A stretch of 64,000 nt of DNA from Leptospira selangorensis (GTDB lineage Bacteria; Spirochaetota; Leptospiria; Leptospirales; Leptospiraceae), in the NCBI RefSeq assembly GCF_004769405.1, contig NZ_RQES01000019.1:1-64000 (forward strand), given 5' to 3'. Below, in pieces: positions 18,262 to 27,839 of the stretch. Within the stretch, counting starts at the first letter, position 1; every line of letters starts with the position of its first letter. Both the position numbers and the translations under genes were made by a program. The notes beneath the pieces are model-generated. The model was not told the origin of the DNA. It worked only from the letters and a program-made list of their open reading frames with translations, and did no database searches.

Positions 18262-21200
18262 ATGACGTTTTATGCCTATTATATTGTCCCGAATATGGAA
18301 GCTTTACCACAGAACGCTTGGCCAATCATCTCTTCGGATCCTACTGATTTTCAGTATTTTTGGTACCAATTCCCTTTTGCAGTTCCAGGGCTCACTACCT
18401 TTGTCGTAGGTTTTTTGTTATTTGTCGCAGGTATGATAAGAGCTCGAAAAGAAGGTTCTCAAGCTCTTTTAATTAGTTTTGCAATTAGCTGCCTTGCCTT
18501 CGGAACTCTCGGGCTTCTTTTGGGACTAAGAGCGGTTATTTTGGATAAGAGTTTTTTATTATCCGTTAATACGCTCTTGTACCCGATCGTTCTTTTATTC
18601 ACTCCTATGAGTGGTCATATTCTACATCATATCCTAGGAAAAAAATATAAGATCCTTTCTTGGATGAACTGGTTGAATTGGGGAGCAGTCATATTTGCAT
18701 TGTCCGGCATCGTTTTAAATCGGGCCTTTACTGGAGATTTTATACATTATCCGTTCGGAAAATATCCTGTATCCACTTTCTTCTTAAAACCTTGGGGAAT
18801 CATAGGAGTATCTACTTACTTTCTCATTGGTGTTCCATGTATTCTTCATTTTCTAAAACATAATTCTTTAAAAAATAAAAAAACACTTGTACTCGGACAA
18901 AACCTCCTTATCATTCTGGCTGCATCCAATCTACCTAGTTTTATAGGAATCCCTTTCTTTCCGGGCGGTAATTTTTCTTTTATTCCTATGCTTATTCTTG
19001 CATACGGAGTATTTCGATCAGACTTTCTGAACTTGAGTGATTTCTTATTTAATAAAAATGCTTTATTCTATTTTTTGAATGCGATAATCGCACTCTTATT
19101 TTTGGGAATATCAGGAGCATTTGTTTATCTTATTTCTCCGGATGAACTTGCTAAATCCCAGAACATACAATGGCTTTTTATTCCACTAGTCTCTACTTTG
19201 GCGGTTTTCTGGTTAGGGATTATTGTAGGAGGAACAAACCCTGCTTCCCCTCTAAATCAGATCGCGGCATTTTCCCTTTATATCTATGGAGCACAATTGA
19301 TCTCTGTGCTTTCTATCAATATAATTTCGGATCCTATAATAGGTCTTAGAGTCACTCAAGTCTGTTATATGATCTTTTTTCTTGCACCTTCTATTCATAT
19401 ACGTTTTGCGTATCTTGCCTTAAAGAAACCGTTGCCAAAATATTTTCCGATCTTCGATGCGCTTGTGTTTTTATTAAGTGTCGCCGCACTCTCGCCTTGG
19501 TTGTTCGTGGGATATTACGAATTCGCTTGGGGAAGGATACTTGCATCCGGACCGGTTGTACAAGGATTTGGAGTAGTCGGTTTTATCGGGATCCTAGCGG
19601 TTTTGTCGGAATGGTTCTCCGCATTCAGGAAGAAAGAATCCGATTTTTTAGGAAATTTGGCGGTTCTATTCTTAATTGTAGGAAGTATTATGCTTCTTTT
19701 AAATTTGCCCGCAACACAAGGATTTCATATCTATCCACTTGGAAATTTAAGTATTATACCGACTGGAATATTAGCCTACGGAGTTCTGCGGAATTCTACA
19801 AGACTGGAAGCTCAACAGGCTTTTAGGATAAGTCACAGGATCTCTTTATTATCCCTTTCCTTGATCCCGTTATTTTCATTTCTTCTTTTTCCTTTTTTGT
19901 CTAAAAGTAGTCCGATAGATTCAAGAATACTTTATATTCTTTTAATATGCTTTCCAATCCTTCTTCTGGGATATCAACTTGCCTTCTTTTTGACGAGACC
20001 AATTTCGTCGGAGCTGGATATTCTATTACATAGATTGGATCGGGCAAGAGAAGAGGCTGAAAATTCTAAAAACGAAGCGGAAGTGCTGACCGAACTTGCT
20101 AAGAAGATCAATTCAACGAGCGATCTGACCGAAATTTTACAATTTGTTAAGGATCATATTTCTTTAAGATTCGGAGAAGATTCCATACTCGCTCTATTTA
20201 CGATCAATGATGCTCAGCAATCATTGGTATTGTATCACCTGACTTCAAACGCGGATTCGGATATTAAGGATAAGATAGCCGATCTTAAGATCCCATTAGC
20301 GTTAGAAGGAGGAGTTCTTGCAAGGACCTCGAAAAAACAAAAGCCGATCTATTTGGCGGAAATTAAACCTGAGTGGCTGGATGCTTCTCCGTATGATGCG
20401 ATACTAGTTCGAACGTTTAATTTGGAATCCGTTCTTCATGTTCCTCTGATCGTACAAGGAAAAACGCTTGGAGTTCTTTCTGTAACCTGGTCAAAAGTCC
20501 AATTTTTAGCTCAGAAAGATCTAAAGGAGATCGCGTCTTTGGGAGATCAGATTGCAGGCGCAGTTCAAAACGCGATTCTATTGCAGGAAACAAAAGATTC
20601 TGCGGAAGAAATAGAAGAGTTGAATCGATTCGCAAGAATTCTGAATTCTTCTTTGGATCTTGATCAAGTATTTCAGTCAGCATTCGATTATATCGTCGAT
20701 CATAGTACTGTTGATACTATATGGTTATTGCTAAAGGATAAGGAAAACGGAGTGTTAAGGACTTATTCCGGCAATTCCGCAATGCCTGGACTTACCGAAA
20801 AGGAAATGCAATATTTTCGTGATCTGGAAATTCCTTTGAATGAAACGGGAGGAAGTATCTATCATACTTATTCGGAAAAAGTTCCATTATATATAGATGA
20901 TATACGATCGGAACAAGGTTTTACGAATTTACTCAATGGAAGTACGGTGAACTTTTCTAAAATCGATCTCAGGATCGCAAAAAACTGCCATCTGTATTCT
21001 ATGTTCCAAATTCCTCTCATATTAAACCATGAGGTGATAGGTATTCTTAATCTAACCGCTTTCGAAAAGAAGATAGGTTTAAGCGTTAAGGCGAGGGAGA
21101 AGATAATGCGGATCTGCGAACAGATTACTACTGCATTGCATAATGCTTCCTTGTACGACCAGATCAAAAATCTTTTTACGGAAGCGGAGACCTCTCGTGA

Positions 21201-21906
21201 AAAAGCGGATTCATTACTTCTGAATATTCTTCCTTCGGAGATTGCTGAGGAATTAAAGGAAAAGGGAGAAGTTCGACCTATCTTGTACGAATCTGCTACG
21301 ATTCTATTTACCGATTTTAAAGGATTTACACAAATTGCGGAGACACTCTCTCCATCAGATCTGATCCGAGAATTGGATAGTTGTTTTACTCAATTCGATG
21401 AAATAGTACATCGTTATAAATTAGAAAAATTGAAAACGATCGGGGATTCCTATATGTGCGTGGGTGGGATCCCTGCAAAAAATAGAACTCACGCGATCGA
21501 TGCTTGTTTGGCCGCTTTGGAATTGCAGGCGTTCATGAATCAAATGCAATCGATTAAGAAACAATTGGGATTACCATATTGGCAGATGAGGATAGGTATT
21601 CATACGGGTCCGGTCATCGGAGGTGTGATCGGAAAGAAAAAATTCGCATTCGATGTATGGGGAGATGCGGTTAACACAGCCTCACGTTTGGAGTCCGGAG
21701 GAGAAGTGGGTAAGGTCAATATCTCCCAGAATACTTTCGAATTAGTAGACGATTTTTTTAAAACGGAATATAGAGGGACAGTACCGGTTAAGAACAAGGG
21801 TTATATGGCTATGTATTTCTTAGAAGGACTTAGGGAAGAATATTCTTTAACGGATGGAAAAGTCCCTAATAGAGTGTTTCACGAAAAATATCATTCGTTC
21901 TATTAA
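18262..21906 (+). CDS. Large membrane adenylyl cyclase with two GAF domains
   Basis: About 1214 residues from the ATG at 18262 (18295 is possible; upstream in-frame starts at 18109 or 18154 would overlap the divergent gene). The first ~590 residues hold many membrane helices in two blocks. A coiled linker leads to two GAF domains (about 600-770 and 785-960), then a helical link (LLLNILPSEIAEELKEKG) and a class III cyclase domain. Catalytic residues are intact: Asp in FTDFKGFT and IGDSY, Lys in KLKTIGDSYM, Asp in FDVWGDAVNTASR. This predicts cAMP synthesis controlled by membrane and GAF inputs. A terminator hairpin follows the stop. Confidence 0.9.
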   Translation: MTFYAYYIVPNMEALPQNAWPIISSDPTDFQYFWYQFPFAVPGLTTFVVGFLLFVAGMIRARKEGSQALLISFAISCLAFGTLGLLLGLRAVILDKSFLLSVNTLLYPIVLLFTPMSGHILHHILGKKYKILSWMNWLNWGAVIFALSGIVLNRAFTGDFIHYPFGKYPVSTFFLKPWGIIGVSTYFLIGVPCILHFLKHNSLKNKKTLVLGQNLLIILAASNLPSFIGIPFFPGGNFSFIPMLILAYGVFRSDFLNLSDFLFNKNALFYFLNAIIALLFLGISGAFVYLISPDELAKSQNIQWLFIPLVSTLAVFWLGIIVGGTNPASPLNQIAAFSLYIYGAQLISVLSINIISDPIIGLRVTQVCYMIFFLAPSIHIRFAYLALKKPLPKYFPIFDALVFLLSVAALSPWLFVGYYEFAWGRILASGPVVQGFGVVGFIGILAVLSEWFSAFRKKESDFLGNLAVLFLIVGSIMLLLNLPATQGFHIYPLGNLSIIPTGILAYGVLRNSTRLEAQQAFRISHRISLLSLSLIPLFSFLLFPFLSKSSPIDSRILYILLICFPILLLGYQLAFFLTRPISSELDILLHRLDRAREEAENSKNEAEVLTELAKKINSTSDLTEILQFVKDHISLRFGEDSILALFTINDAQQSLVLYHLTSNADSDIKDKIADLKIPLALEGGVLARTSKKQKPIYLAEIKPEWLDASPYDAILVRTFNLESVLHVPLIVQGKTLGVLSVTWSKVQFLAQKDLKEIASLGDQIAGAVQNAILLQETKDSAEEIEELNRFARILNSSLDLDQVFQSAFDYIVDHSTVDTIWLLLKDKENGVLRTYSGNSAMPGLTEKEMQYFRDLEIPLNETGGSIYHTYSEKVPLYIDDIRSEQGFTNLLNGSTVNFSKIDLRIAKNCHLYSMFQIPLILNHEVIGILNLTAFEKKIGLSVKAREKIMRICEQITTALHNASLYDQIKNLFTEAETSREKADSLLLNILPSEIAEELKEKGEVRPILYESATILFTDFKGFTQIAETLSPSDLIRELDSCFTQFDEIVHRYKLEKLKTIGDSYMCVGGIPAKNRTHAIDACLAALELQAFMNQMQSIKKQLGLPYWQMRIGIHTGPVIGGVIGKKKFAFDVWGDAVNTASRLESGGEVGKVNISQNTFELVDDFFKTEYRGTVPVKNKGYMAMYFLEGLREEYSLTDGKVPNRVFHEKYHSFY

Positions 21907-21914
21907 TCGAATGA

Positions 21915-21954
21915 TAGGCTGATTTTACTTTTGTATCCTCAGCCTAAATTTTTT
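21915..21954 (+). terminator. Rho-independent terminator of the GAF cyclase gene
   Basis: An 8-bp stem TAGGCTGA/TCAGCCTA (21915-21922 and 21939-21946) with a 16-nt loop, followed by AATTTTTT. It lies between convergent genes, just after the cyclase stop codon. Confidence 0.75.
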
Positions 21955-21955
21955 C

Positions 21956-23287
21956 TTAGTTTTGTTTCAATCCGGTCCTAACATAATTACGGATATGGGA
22001 ACCTACACTTTTCATATGCTCCGAAATTGTAGAATCTAATTCCGCTAGAGATTTATGATTGATCTCCGGAAGCAGTTTACCTTCTGCAAAACCGTTCAAT
22101 AAATTCGATTCATCTATCAGGGTATCGATTCGATCCGAAATGTCGTAACTTTGTTTGGATACAATATCTACAATATAGGAATTATCGTATTTGCCGTAGT
22201 TATTATCCAAATTGGTTTGTTTTACGCTTAGGATAAAAGGATGGGTCAGTTCCTTATTTTTATAAGAATTTCTTAATGTACTAAAATGATATTTCTCGAT
22301 AGTGGTATGTCGGCTGGCAATTCTATCGATTGCTTCATTTTTGGCGCTTTCAAATCCAAGAATCGCCTTTAAATTGATCCAAAGCATACTGATTGTCCCG
22401 AAATTCGGAAGGACTCTGGAGTGATAAGGCTGAGTAAGATCCACAACATAATGCATTCCCCAACCTAAAAAACGATAACCCCAATATGGATGACCGGACT
22501 CAAAAGCATAACGAGAAAGTGTCATAAACTGATGAACTCTATATTTAGGATAGGTGCGGGTTAGAAATCCTGCTGCTGCAAAAATAATCGGAGATTCATG
22601 ATAATATCCTATATGAAATGGCACTTGGGTCGCATAATAGATCCTAGAATCCCCAAAGGATTGTATTCCAAAACCATAATCTTTACCGAAACTTTCCCCA
22701 TTATCTTCGAATAAATTGAGATCTAATCCGAAATCCGGTTCGTCTCCTGCAGTCGCCAATACTTCGAGAGGACTAACAAGTTCTCCTATTCGAATATCAT
22801 AAAATTCGTAATCTTGTTTTAGATCCTTCTCTCCATAAATACTAACCGTCATCGGATTTGATTTTTTTGCGGGTAAGGGATTCCCAGGAAGATTCTGTAA
22901 AAAATAACCTAACGGTGTTCCGGTATTCAGTCTAAGTGCTCTTAAAAAATGATTACGGATCGTCTTTTTGTCCCCACCTTTGAATGAGAGCGCTTCCGGA
23001 AGAGGGGCACTTTTATCGTAGTTTAGATTTGCTTCCTTCTCCATATCCCTCATAAGAGGGATAAGTTTATCCTGTTCTTTAAGTAAAAAATCTTCTAAGG
23101 ATTCAACTTTTACCTTAGGAGCGGATACCAATTCCGGCATGGCTTCGAGTGCAGGCCGATTGAATAGAAAGTGATTCCACCATGCTTCTGCAGGTGTAGC
23201 AAACAAACTAAGTGATGCGATAAAGATTAGACTAGAGTAATATTTGAGCACACCAAAGAATTCTAGATTAGCAGGAGAAGTCAACAC
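21956..23287 (-). CDS. Secreted zinc-dependent P1 nuclease/phospholipase C-fold protein
   Basis: 443 residues from a GTG start (no strong ribosome site; a start a few codons further in is possible). The signal peptide ends TPAEA, so the mature protein would begin WWNH. In the S1/P1 nuclease and zinc phospholipase C superfamily the N-terminal Trp is itself a zinc ligand. HYVVDLTQPYH (~residues 280-290) matches the superfamily helix HxxxDxxxPxH, and a further acidic site DEPDFG lies near residue 182. It should cleave phosphodiester bonds in nucleic acid or phospholipid outside the inner membrane. It is longer than the ~250-270-residue family core. Confidence 0.72.
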   Translation of the reverse strand: MLTSPANLEFFGVLKYYSSLIFIASLSLFATPAEAWWNHFLFNRPALEAMPELVSAPKVKVESLEDFLLKEQDKLIPLMRDMEKEANLNYDKSAPLPEALSFKGGDKKTIRNHFLRALRLNTGTPLGYFLQNLPGNPLPAKKSNPMTVSIYGEKDLKQDYEFYDIRIGELVSPLEVLATAGDEPDFGLDLNLFEDNGESFGKDYGFGIQSFGDSRIYYATQVPFHIGYYHESPIIFAAAGFLTRTYPKYRVHQFMTLSRYAFESGHPYWGYRFLGWGMHYVVDLTQPYHSRVLPNFGTISMLWINLKAILGFESAKNEAIDRIASRHTTIEKYHFSTLRNSYKNKELTHPFILSVKQTNLDNNYGKYDNSYIVDIVSKQSYDISDRIDTLIDESNLLNGFAEGKLLPEINHKSLAELDSTISEHMKSVGSHIRNYVRTGLKQN

Positions 23288-23378
23288 AAACTGACGGAGA
23301 GAAATTATGCTGTAAAGTTGTTGAGTAGATGAAAAGGTTTATGATGATCTGTAAAACCGCTCGCTCGAACAGGAACAG

Positions 23379-24977
23379 ATGGAAAATATCCTAGTTGAAT
23401 ACGTCTATTTGATTTTGATCATTCTTGGATTGGTTGTGATTGCCAATCGACTTGGACTTGCATATCCGATCGTTCTTTTGATCGGAGGACTTGCCGTCAG
23501 TGCAATTCCATTTTTCCAAAATATTACGATCACACCGGAACTTGTTTTTCTAATATTCCTTCCTCCATTATTGTATGAAGCCGCTTGGCAAATTTCCTGG
23601 AAAGAGTTTTGGAAATGGAGAAGGATCATAGCAGGTTTCGCATTTCCGATCGTTATCATTACTTCTTGTTTAATTGCTTTGATCTCTAGTTCCTTGATCC
23701 CTGGATTCACATTAGCGATCGGATTTTTATTAGGAGGAATTATCTCTCCTCCTGATTCTATTTCTTCCGTTACGATCATGAAACAAACAAAAGCTCCTAA
23801 GTCTGCAATAAGTGTAGCAGAAGGAGAAAGTTTACTAAATGATGCTTCTTCTTTGATCGTTTTTAGATTCGCTTTGGCCGCGGTGATCACAGGGCAGTTT
23901 AATCTCCAAGAGGCAACATTAAGTTTTGTTTGGGTAGTGATTGCAGGTTCATTGATAGGTCTCGCAGTAGGTCTTGTGTTTTATGGGATTCATCGTTGGC
24001 TTCCACTTACACCAAGTATCGAGATCATTTTAACGTTTGTGACCCCTTATTGTATGTATTATTTGGCGGAACATTTTCATGTGTCCGGCGTTCTTGCAGT
24101 AGTATGTGGAGGACTTCTTCTCTCCAGTAAACGCCAAGGCCTTTTGAGTTATGCCAGCCGTATCCAAGGTGAGAATGTTTGGAATAGTATCGTATTCATT
24201 TTGAATGGACTCGTTTTTTTGCTGATTGGTTTGCAGTTGCCATCCATCGTAAACCAATTAGGGGATATTAGTTTAACGAGCGCAATTCTCTACGGAATAT
24301 TGATCTCATTGGCTTTAATCGTTACAAGGATCATCATTACACTTTTTACTTCCGGTTTTACTCGGGTCATGAGCAATTTTATAGAAGTCTCGGAAGTGAA
24401 TCCTGGATGGAAGATCCCTCTTGTTTTAGGTTGGGCAGGGATCCGAGGAGTTGTATCTCTCGCCGCAGCACTTTCTATTCCGATATATATAAATGGAGAA
24501 ACTCCTTTCCCTTATCGAAATTTAATTTTGTTTATTACATTTATAGTGATCTTAATAACTATGATCTTTAATGGATTAACTCTTCCTTGGCTGATCCGGA
24601 AATTGAATGTAATGGATTTCCAAACTCCTATTCCGGTTCATAGACAAGAAGTGATGATCCAGAAAAAATTGGCTACAGAGTCTCTTCATTATTTAGAAGA
24701 AAAAAGTAAAACAGGCCCTGGCAAAAATAAACATCTCAAAAATCTGATCTCCCGTTTGAAAACCGAACTAGGGTATTTCGAAGAAGAGTTGAAAGGAATG
24801 TCCGGAGCCCATAGAGGAGAAAGAAAAGAATACGGAGACGTATATTTGGAACTTCTTCAATTCCAAAGAGATGTTTTAAATGATCTAAATCATGATTCCG
24901 GATTCGACGAGGACGTAATTCGTAAATACCACACGCTTATCGATATAGAAGAGTTTAAAACCAGAGAAAGTGACTGA
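23379..24977 (+). CDS. CPA1-family Na+/H+ antiporter
   Basis: 532 residues with about 12 membrane helices over the first ~410, then a charged cytosolic tail of ~115 residues. The ion-site motif GESLLNDASSLIVFR (Asn-Asp pair, residues ~150-164) and GWAGIRGVVSLAAALSIP are CPA1/NhaP-NHE signatures. It exchanges Na+ (or K+/Li+) for H+ across the inner membrane and contributes to pH and salt balance. It starts 91 bp from the divergent P1-nuclease-like gene. Confidence 0.9.
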   Translation: MENILVEYVYLILIILGLVVIANRLGLAYPIVLLIGGLAVSAIPFFQNITITPELVFLIFLPPLLYEAAWQISWKEFWKWRRIIAGFAFPIVIITSCLIALISSSLIPGFTLAIGFLLGGIISPPDSISSVTIMKQTKAPKSAISVAEGESLLNDASSLIVFRFALAAVITGQFNLQEATLSFVWVVIAGSLIGLAVGLVFYGIHRWLPLTPSIEIILTFVTPYCMYYLAEHFHVSGVLAVVCGGLLLSSKRQGLLSYASRIQGENVWNSIVFILNGLVFLLIGLQLPSIVNQLGDISLTSAILYGILISLALIVTRIIITLFTSGFTRVMSNFIEVSEVNPGWKIPLVLGWAGIRGVVSLAAALSIPIYINGETPFPYRNLILFITFIVILITMIFNGLTLPWLIRKLNVMDFQTPIPVHRQEVMIQKKLATESLHYLEEKSKTGPGKNKHLKNLISRLKTELGYFEEELKGMSGAHRGERKEYGDVYLELLQFQRDVLNDLNHDSGFDEDVIRKYHTLIDIEEFKTRESD

Positions 24978-25011
24978 TCTTTCTCCGGTTATTACTTTTA
25001 TCAGCGCGGGA

Positions 25012-26628
25012 TCATTTGTTTAGAATAGGTGCAGTCAAATTCTTATTTTGAGGATTATCATCGTCCGCATTTACGTCTATTCCGCCTGCTGCATCAGGTT
25101 TTTTAGAATTACTAAAATCAAATATATTGAAAGGTTGGATCTCATCATCCGCAGGCAATTGGGTATTTTTCCAGCCACCACCCAGCGCTCTTATCAATCG
25201 AACAGATGCCCTGTTTAATTCAGTCTTAACTAAAATTGCGTCTATTCGAGCTTCCAGAGTATTTACCTGAGCATAAATCAATTCCAAACTATTACTTAAG
25301 CCCCCTTTATACAATGCCATAGTCATATTCTGAACTTGTGAGGCTGCTTCTACAGCTTGGTCTTGTCGTCGGGATTGTTCCGACATGAATGTGGTCTCTG
25401 TAAGTCCGTTCTCCACTTCTCTAAACGCATTTAAGACAGTTGAGCGATATACATCTTCCGTTTCTCTATAAGCAGACCATGCTTGTTGTAATTGGGCTCT
25501 ACGATAACCACCTTGAAAAATAGGAAGAGAGACCGTGGAACCATAAGACCAAAAACTATTTGAGAGTTGGACTAAGTTGACTCCTCCTTCGAATCCTCCG
25601 CCTCCGCTAAATGAAATATTCGGAAAGAATGCTGCACGAGCTATTCCTATATTACGATTTGCTATTGCCATTTTGCGTTCCATAGAAGCAATATCAGGTC
25701 TACGTTCTAGTAGGGTAGAAGGAAGAGTGGTTGGTACCTTAAATGCAACAACATGGACTTCTTCTACTGGAGGGATGTTGAATCCGGTAGGGGCTCGATT
25801 GAGTAAGATAGCAATCGCATTCTCAGTTACTCTCATCTTAGCTTGAATATCTAAACGTTTTGCTTGGGTGCTTGATAGAAGATACTGTGCTCTTTGCACA
25901 TCCAACTCTGGAGCTATACCACCTTTATATCTTTCATTTACAAGATTTAAAGATTGTTCATAAAATTCTATGGATTGACGGTAAGTTGTATCCTGAGCAT
26001 TCAAACCTCTGAAAGTAAAATAATCAGCGGCAAGTTCCGCTTGTAAGCTTAATCGAGCTAAGGCAAAATCTGCAGCTACAGACTGTGCATTATAAATTTG
26101 TGCTCTTGTAGAATTTCTGATAGAAGACCAAAAGTCAGGTTCCCAAGAAGCTATTCCTCCTAGGGATGCTGTTCCTTCTTGGTTTGCTTCTCCCGCTCCT
26201 CTAAAAAGTCGATTATCGGATTGTCTATTATTGGATCCGCTTAACCCGACTCCTAAATGCGGTATCAACTGAGAACGAACTTTAAGCATTGCATCTCTTG
26301 CTTGCACAAATCTTTCTGCAGCAGCTTGTAGATCCGGATTCGCAGTGATTGCTTGCTCTTCTAATTGATTCAAAACGGGATCATTAAAAAGTTTCCACCA
26401 ATCTGCTTGTATTGCTTCTCCTTCAGAAGGATTTGCTTTTACAAAAGGACCTGATCCGCTCCAAGAATCCGGAACCACATATTCCGGGCTTAAATATTTA
26501 GGAGCAAGATCGAATGCAGGGCCATTCAAACAAGAAACCAATAAGACAGCCAATGGTAGAAATACGATCCATCGTCCTAAGACGATGATTCGCTTCTTTG
26601 TTTTATTTATTTTTTGAGATCGGTTCAT
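25012..26628 (-). CDS. RND efflux outer-membrane factor (NodT/OprM family lipoprotein)
   Basis: 538 residues. An N-terminal signal with lipobox LLVSC is followed by the TolC-type repeated helical domains (two ~200-residue halves, with LDVQRAQYLLSSTQAKRLD and SLELIYAQVNTLEARIDAILVK). It forms the outer-membrane channel of a tripartite pump. It overlaps the adaptor gene by 4 bp and ends the three-gene operon. Confidence 0.92.
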   Translation of the reverse strand: MNRSQKINKTKKRIIVLGRWIVFLPLAVLLVSCLNGPAFDLAPKYLSPEYVVPDSWSGSGPFVKANPSEGEAIQADWWKLFNDPVLNQLEEQAITANPDLQAAAERFVQARDAMLKVRSQLIPHLGVGLSGSNNRQSDNRLFRGAGEANQEGTASLGGIASWEPDFWSSIRNSTRAQIYNAQSVAADFALARLSLQAELAADYFTFRGLNAQDTTYRQSIEFYEQSLNLVNERYKGGIAPELDVQRAQYLLSSTQAKRLDIQAKMRVTENAIAILLNRAPTGFNIPPVEEVHVVAFKVPTTLPSTLLERRPDIASMERKMAIANRNIGIARAAFFPNISFSGGGGFEGGVNLVQLSNSFWSYGSTVSLPIFQGGYRRAQLQQAWSAYRETEDVYRSTVLNAFREVENGLTETTFMSEQSRRQDQAVEAASQVQNMTMALYKGGLSNSLELIYAQVNTLEARIDAILVKTELNRASVRLIRALGGGWKNTQLPADDEIQPFNIFDFSNSKKPDAAGGIDVNADDDNPQNKNLTAPILNK

Positions 26629-27839
26629 TTGGATGCTACTGGTTCTAATTTTGAACCTGCTTTTTTAGAAATATTCATATCTGAATATCCCGTTCTTGGT
26701 TCTACTACTCTTACCTGATCACCTTCCAGTAAAGAAGCAGAAGGGTTATTCACGATTCGGTCGTTTGTGCTAACTCCATCTCTTACTTCTATCACAGAGT
26801 CTATGATCTTGTTTACAGTGATCGGTTTGAAGTGGACCTTATTGTCTTGAGTGACGGTCGCTACTTGTGTACCATTTTCATCAAAGACCAAAGAGCTGGA
26901 TGGTATAGTAAGAAGATCTTTTTTAACGGGAGCAGTGAGAGTCACTTGTGCGTAAGAACCTGGCCATAAGGATCTGTCCTTATTATCTATGGTGAATTCC
27001 GCAATTACGGTTCTCATATTCAGGTCGAAACCTTTAGAGATCGTCAGGAAGTTCGCTATGAATTTTCGATTCGGGAATTGTTGTACAGTGAGTTCTGCAG
27101 CTAATCCGGGTTTTAATAAGTAAGCGAATGTTCCCGGAACAGAAACGAATAATCTCATCTTATGGATATCCGCTACTGTAAATAGGTTAGAAGGTGTTTT
27201 GCTATCATCAATATTTCCTTCTTGGGTTACGTAATCGCCTACGTTAATATTTCTTTGGATCACTACTCCTTTGAACGGGGCTACTATCGTTTTAAAATTG
27301 ATCTTAGCCTTATACTTATCCACATTCTTCTCTGCGGATTTCAGTTTTGCTTCTTCCGAATTTTTATCGGCTACCGCCACAGAAATGGACTGTTCCGAAA
27401 CTGCATGAGAACTTCTTAATGCTAGATATCTATCCGCGGTAACGGCCGCCAGTTTGTATTTTGCTTTTTGAGAGTCTAGGTCCGCTTCTGCTTGTGCATA
27501 TTCTGCGTCCAAAGCAGGGACCTTGATACGAGCAAGTACATCTCCTTCGTTTACTTCTGCTCCATAGTCTTTATACCACATCTTCACGTAACCCGGGACC
27601 TGAGCATAGATGACAGCCTCATACCATGCTCTGACTGTTCCCGGCAGAGTAATCGTTTCCAAAGGGTTGGGAGGTTCCGGATTTACTACGGAAACATTCG
27701 GAATGGATGCTTCCAAAGCTTCCTTTCGGAATTCTTCCGCGCTATGTATTTGTTGATAGAATATATAGCACAGGAATATAACTCCGAATGAGATTGTAGA
27801 TAGTGTTAAAAGTTTCTTTTTAGGTACTGTTGGAATCAT
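26625..27839 (-). CDS. RND efflux periplasmic adaptor (membrane fusion protein)
   Basis: 404 residues. A membrane segment at ~12-28 anchors it. The HlyD-type barrel-sandwich starts at VRAWYEAVIYAQVPGYVKMWYKDYGAEVNEGDVLARI, followed by an alpha hairpin and the second lipoyl half (FKGVVIQRNINVGDYV), then beta-barrel and membrane-proximal regions. It links the RND permease to the outer-membrane factor. ATGA overlaps on both sides show translational coupling. Confidence 0.92.
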   Translation of the reverse strand: MIPTVPKKKLLTLSTISFGVIFLCYIFYQQIHSAEEFRKEALEASIPNVSVVNPEPPNPLETITLPGTVRAWYEAVIYAQVPGYVKMWYKDYGAEVNEGDVLARIKVPALDAEYAQAEADLDSQKAKYKLAAVTADRYLALRSSHAVSEQSISVAVADKNSEEAKLKSAEKNVDKYKAKINFKTIVAPFKGVVIQRNINVGDYVTQEGNIDDSKTPSNLFTVADIHKMRLFVSVPGTFAYLLKPGLAAELTVQQFPNRKFIANFLTISKGFDLNMRTVIAEFTIDNKDRSLWPGSYAQVTLTAPVKKDLLTIPSSSLVFDENGTQVATVTQDNKVHFKPITVNKIIDSVIEVRDGVSTNDRIVNNPSASLLEGDQVRVVEPRTGYSDMNISKKAGSKLEPVASK

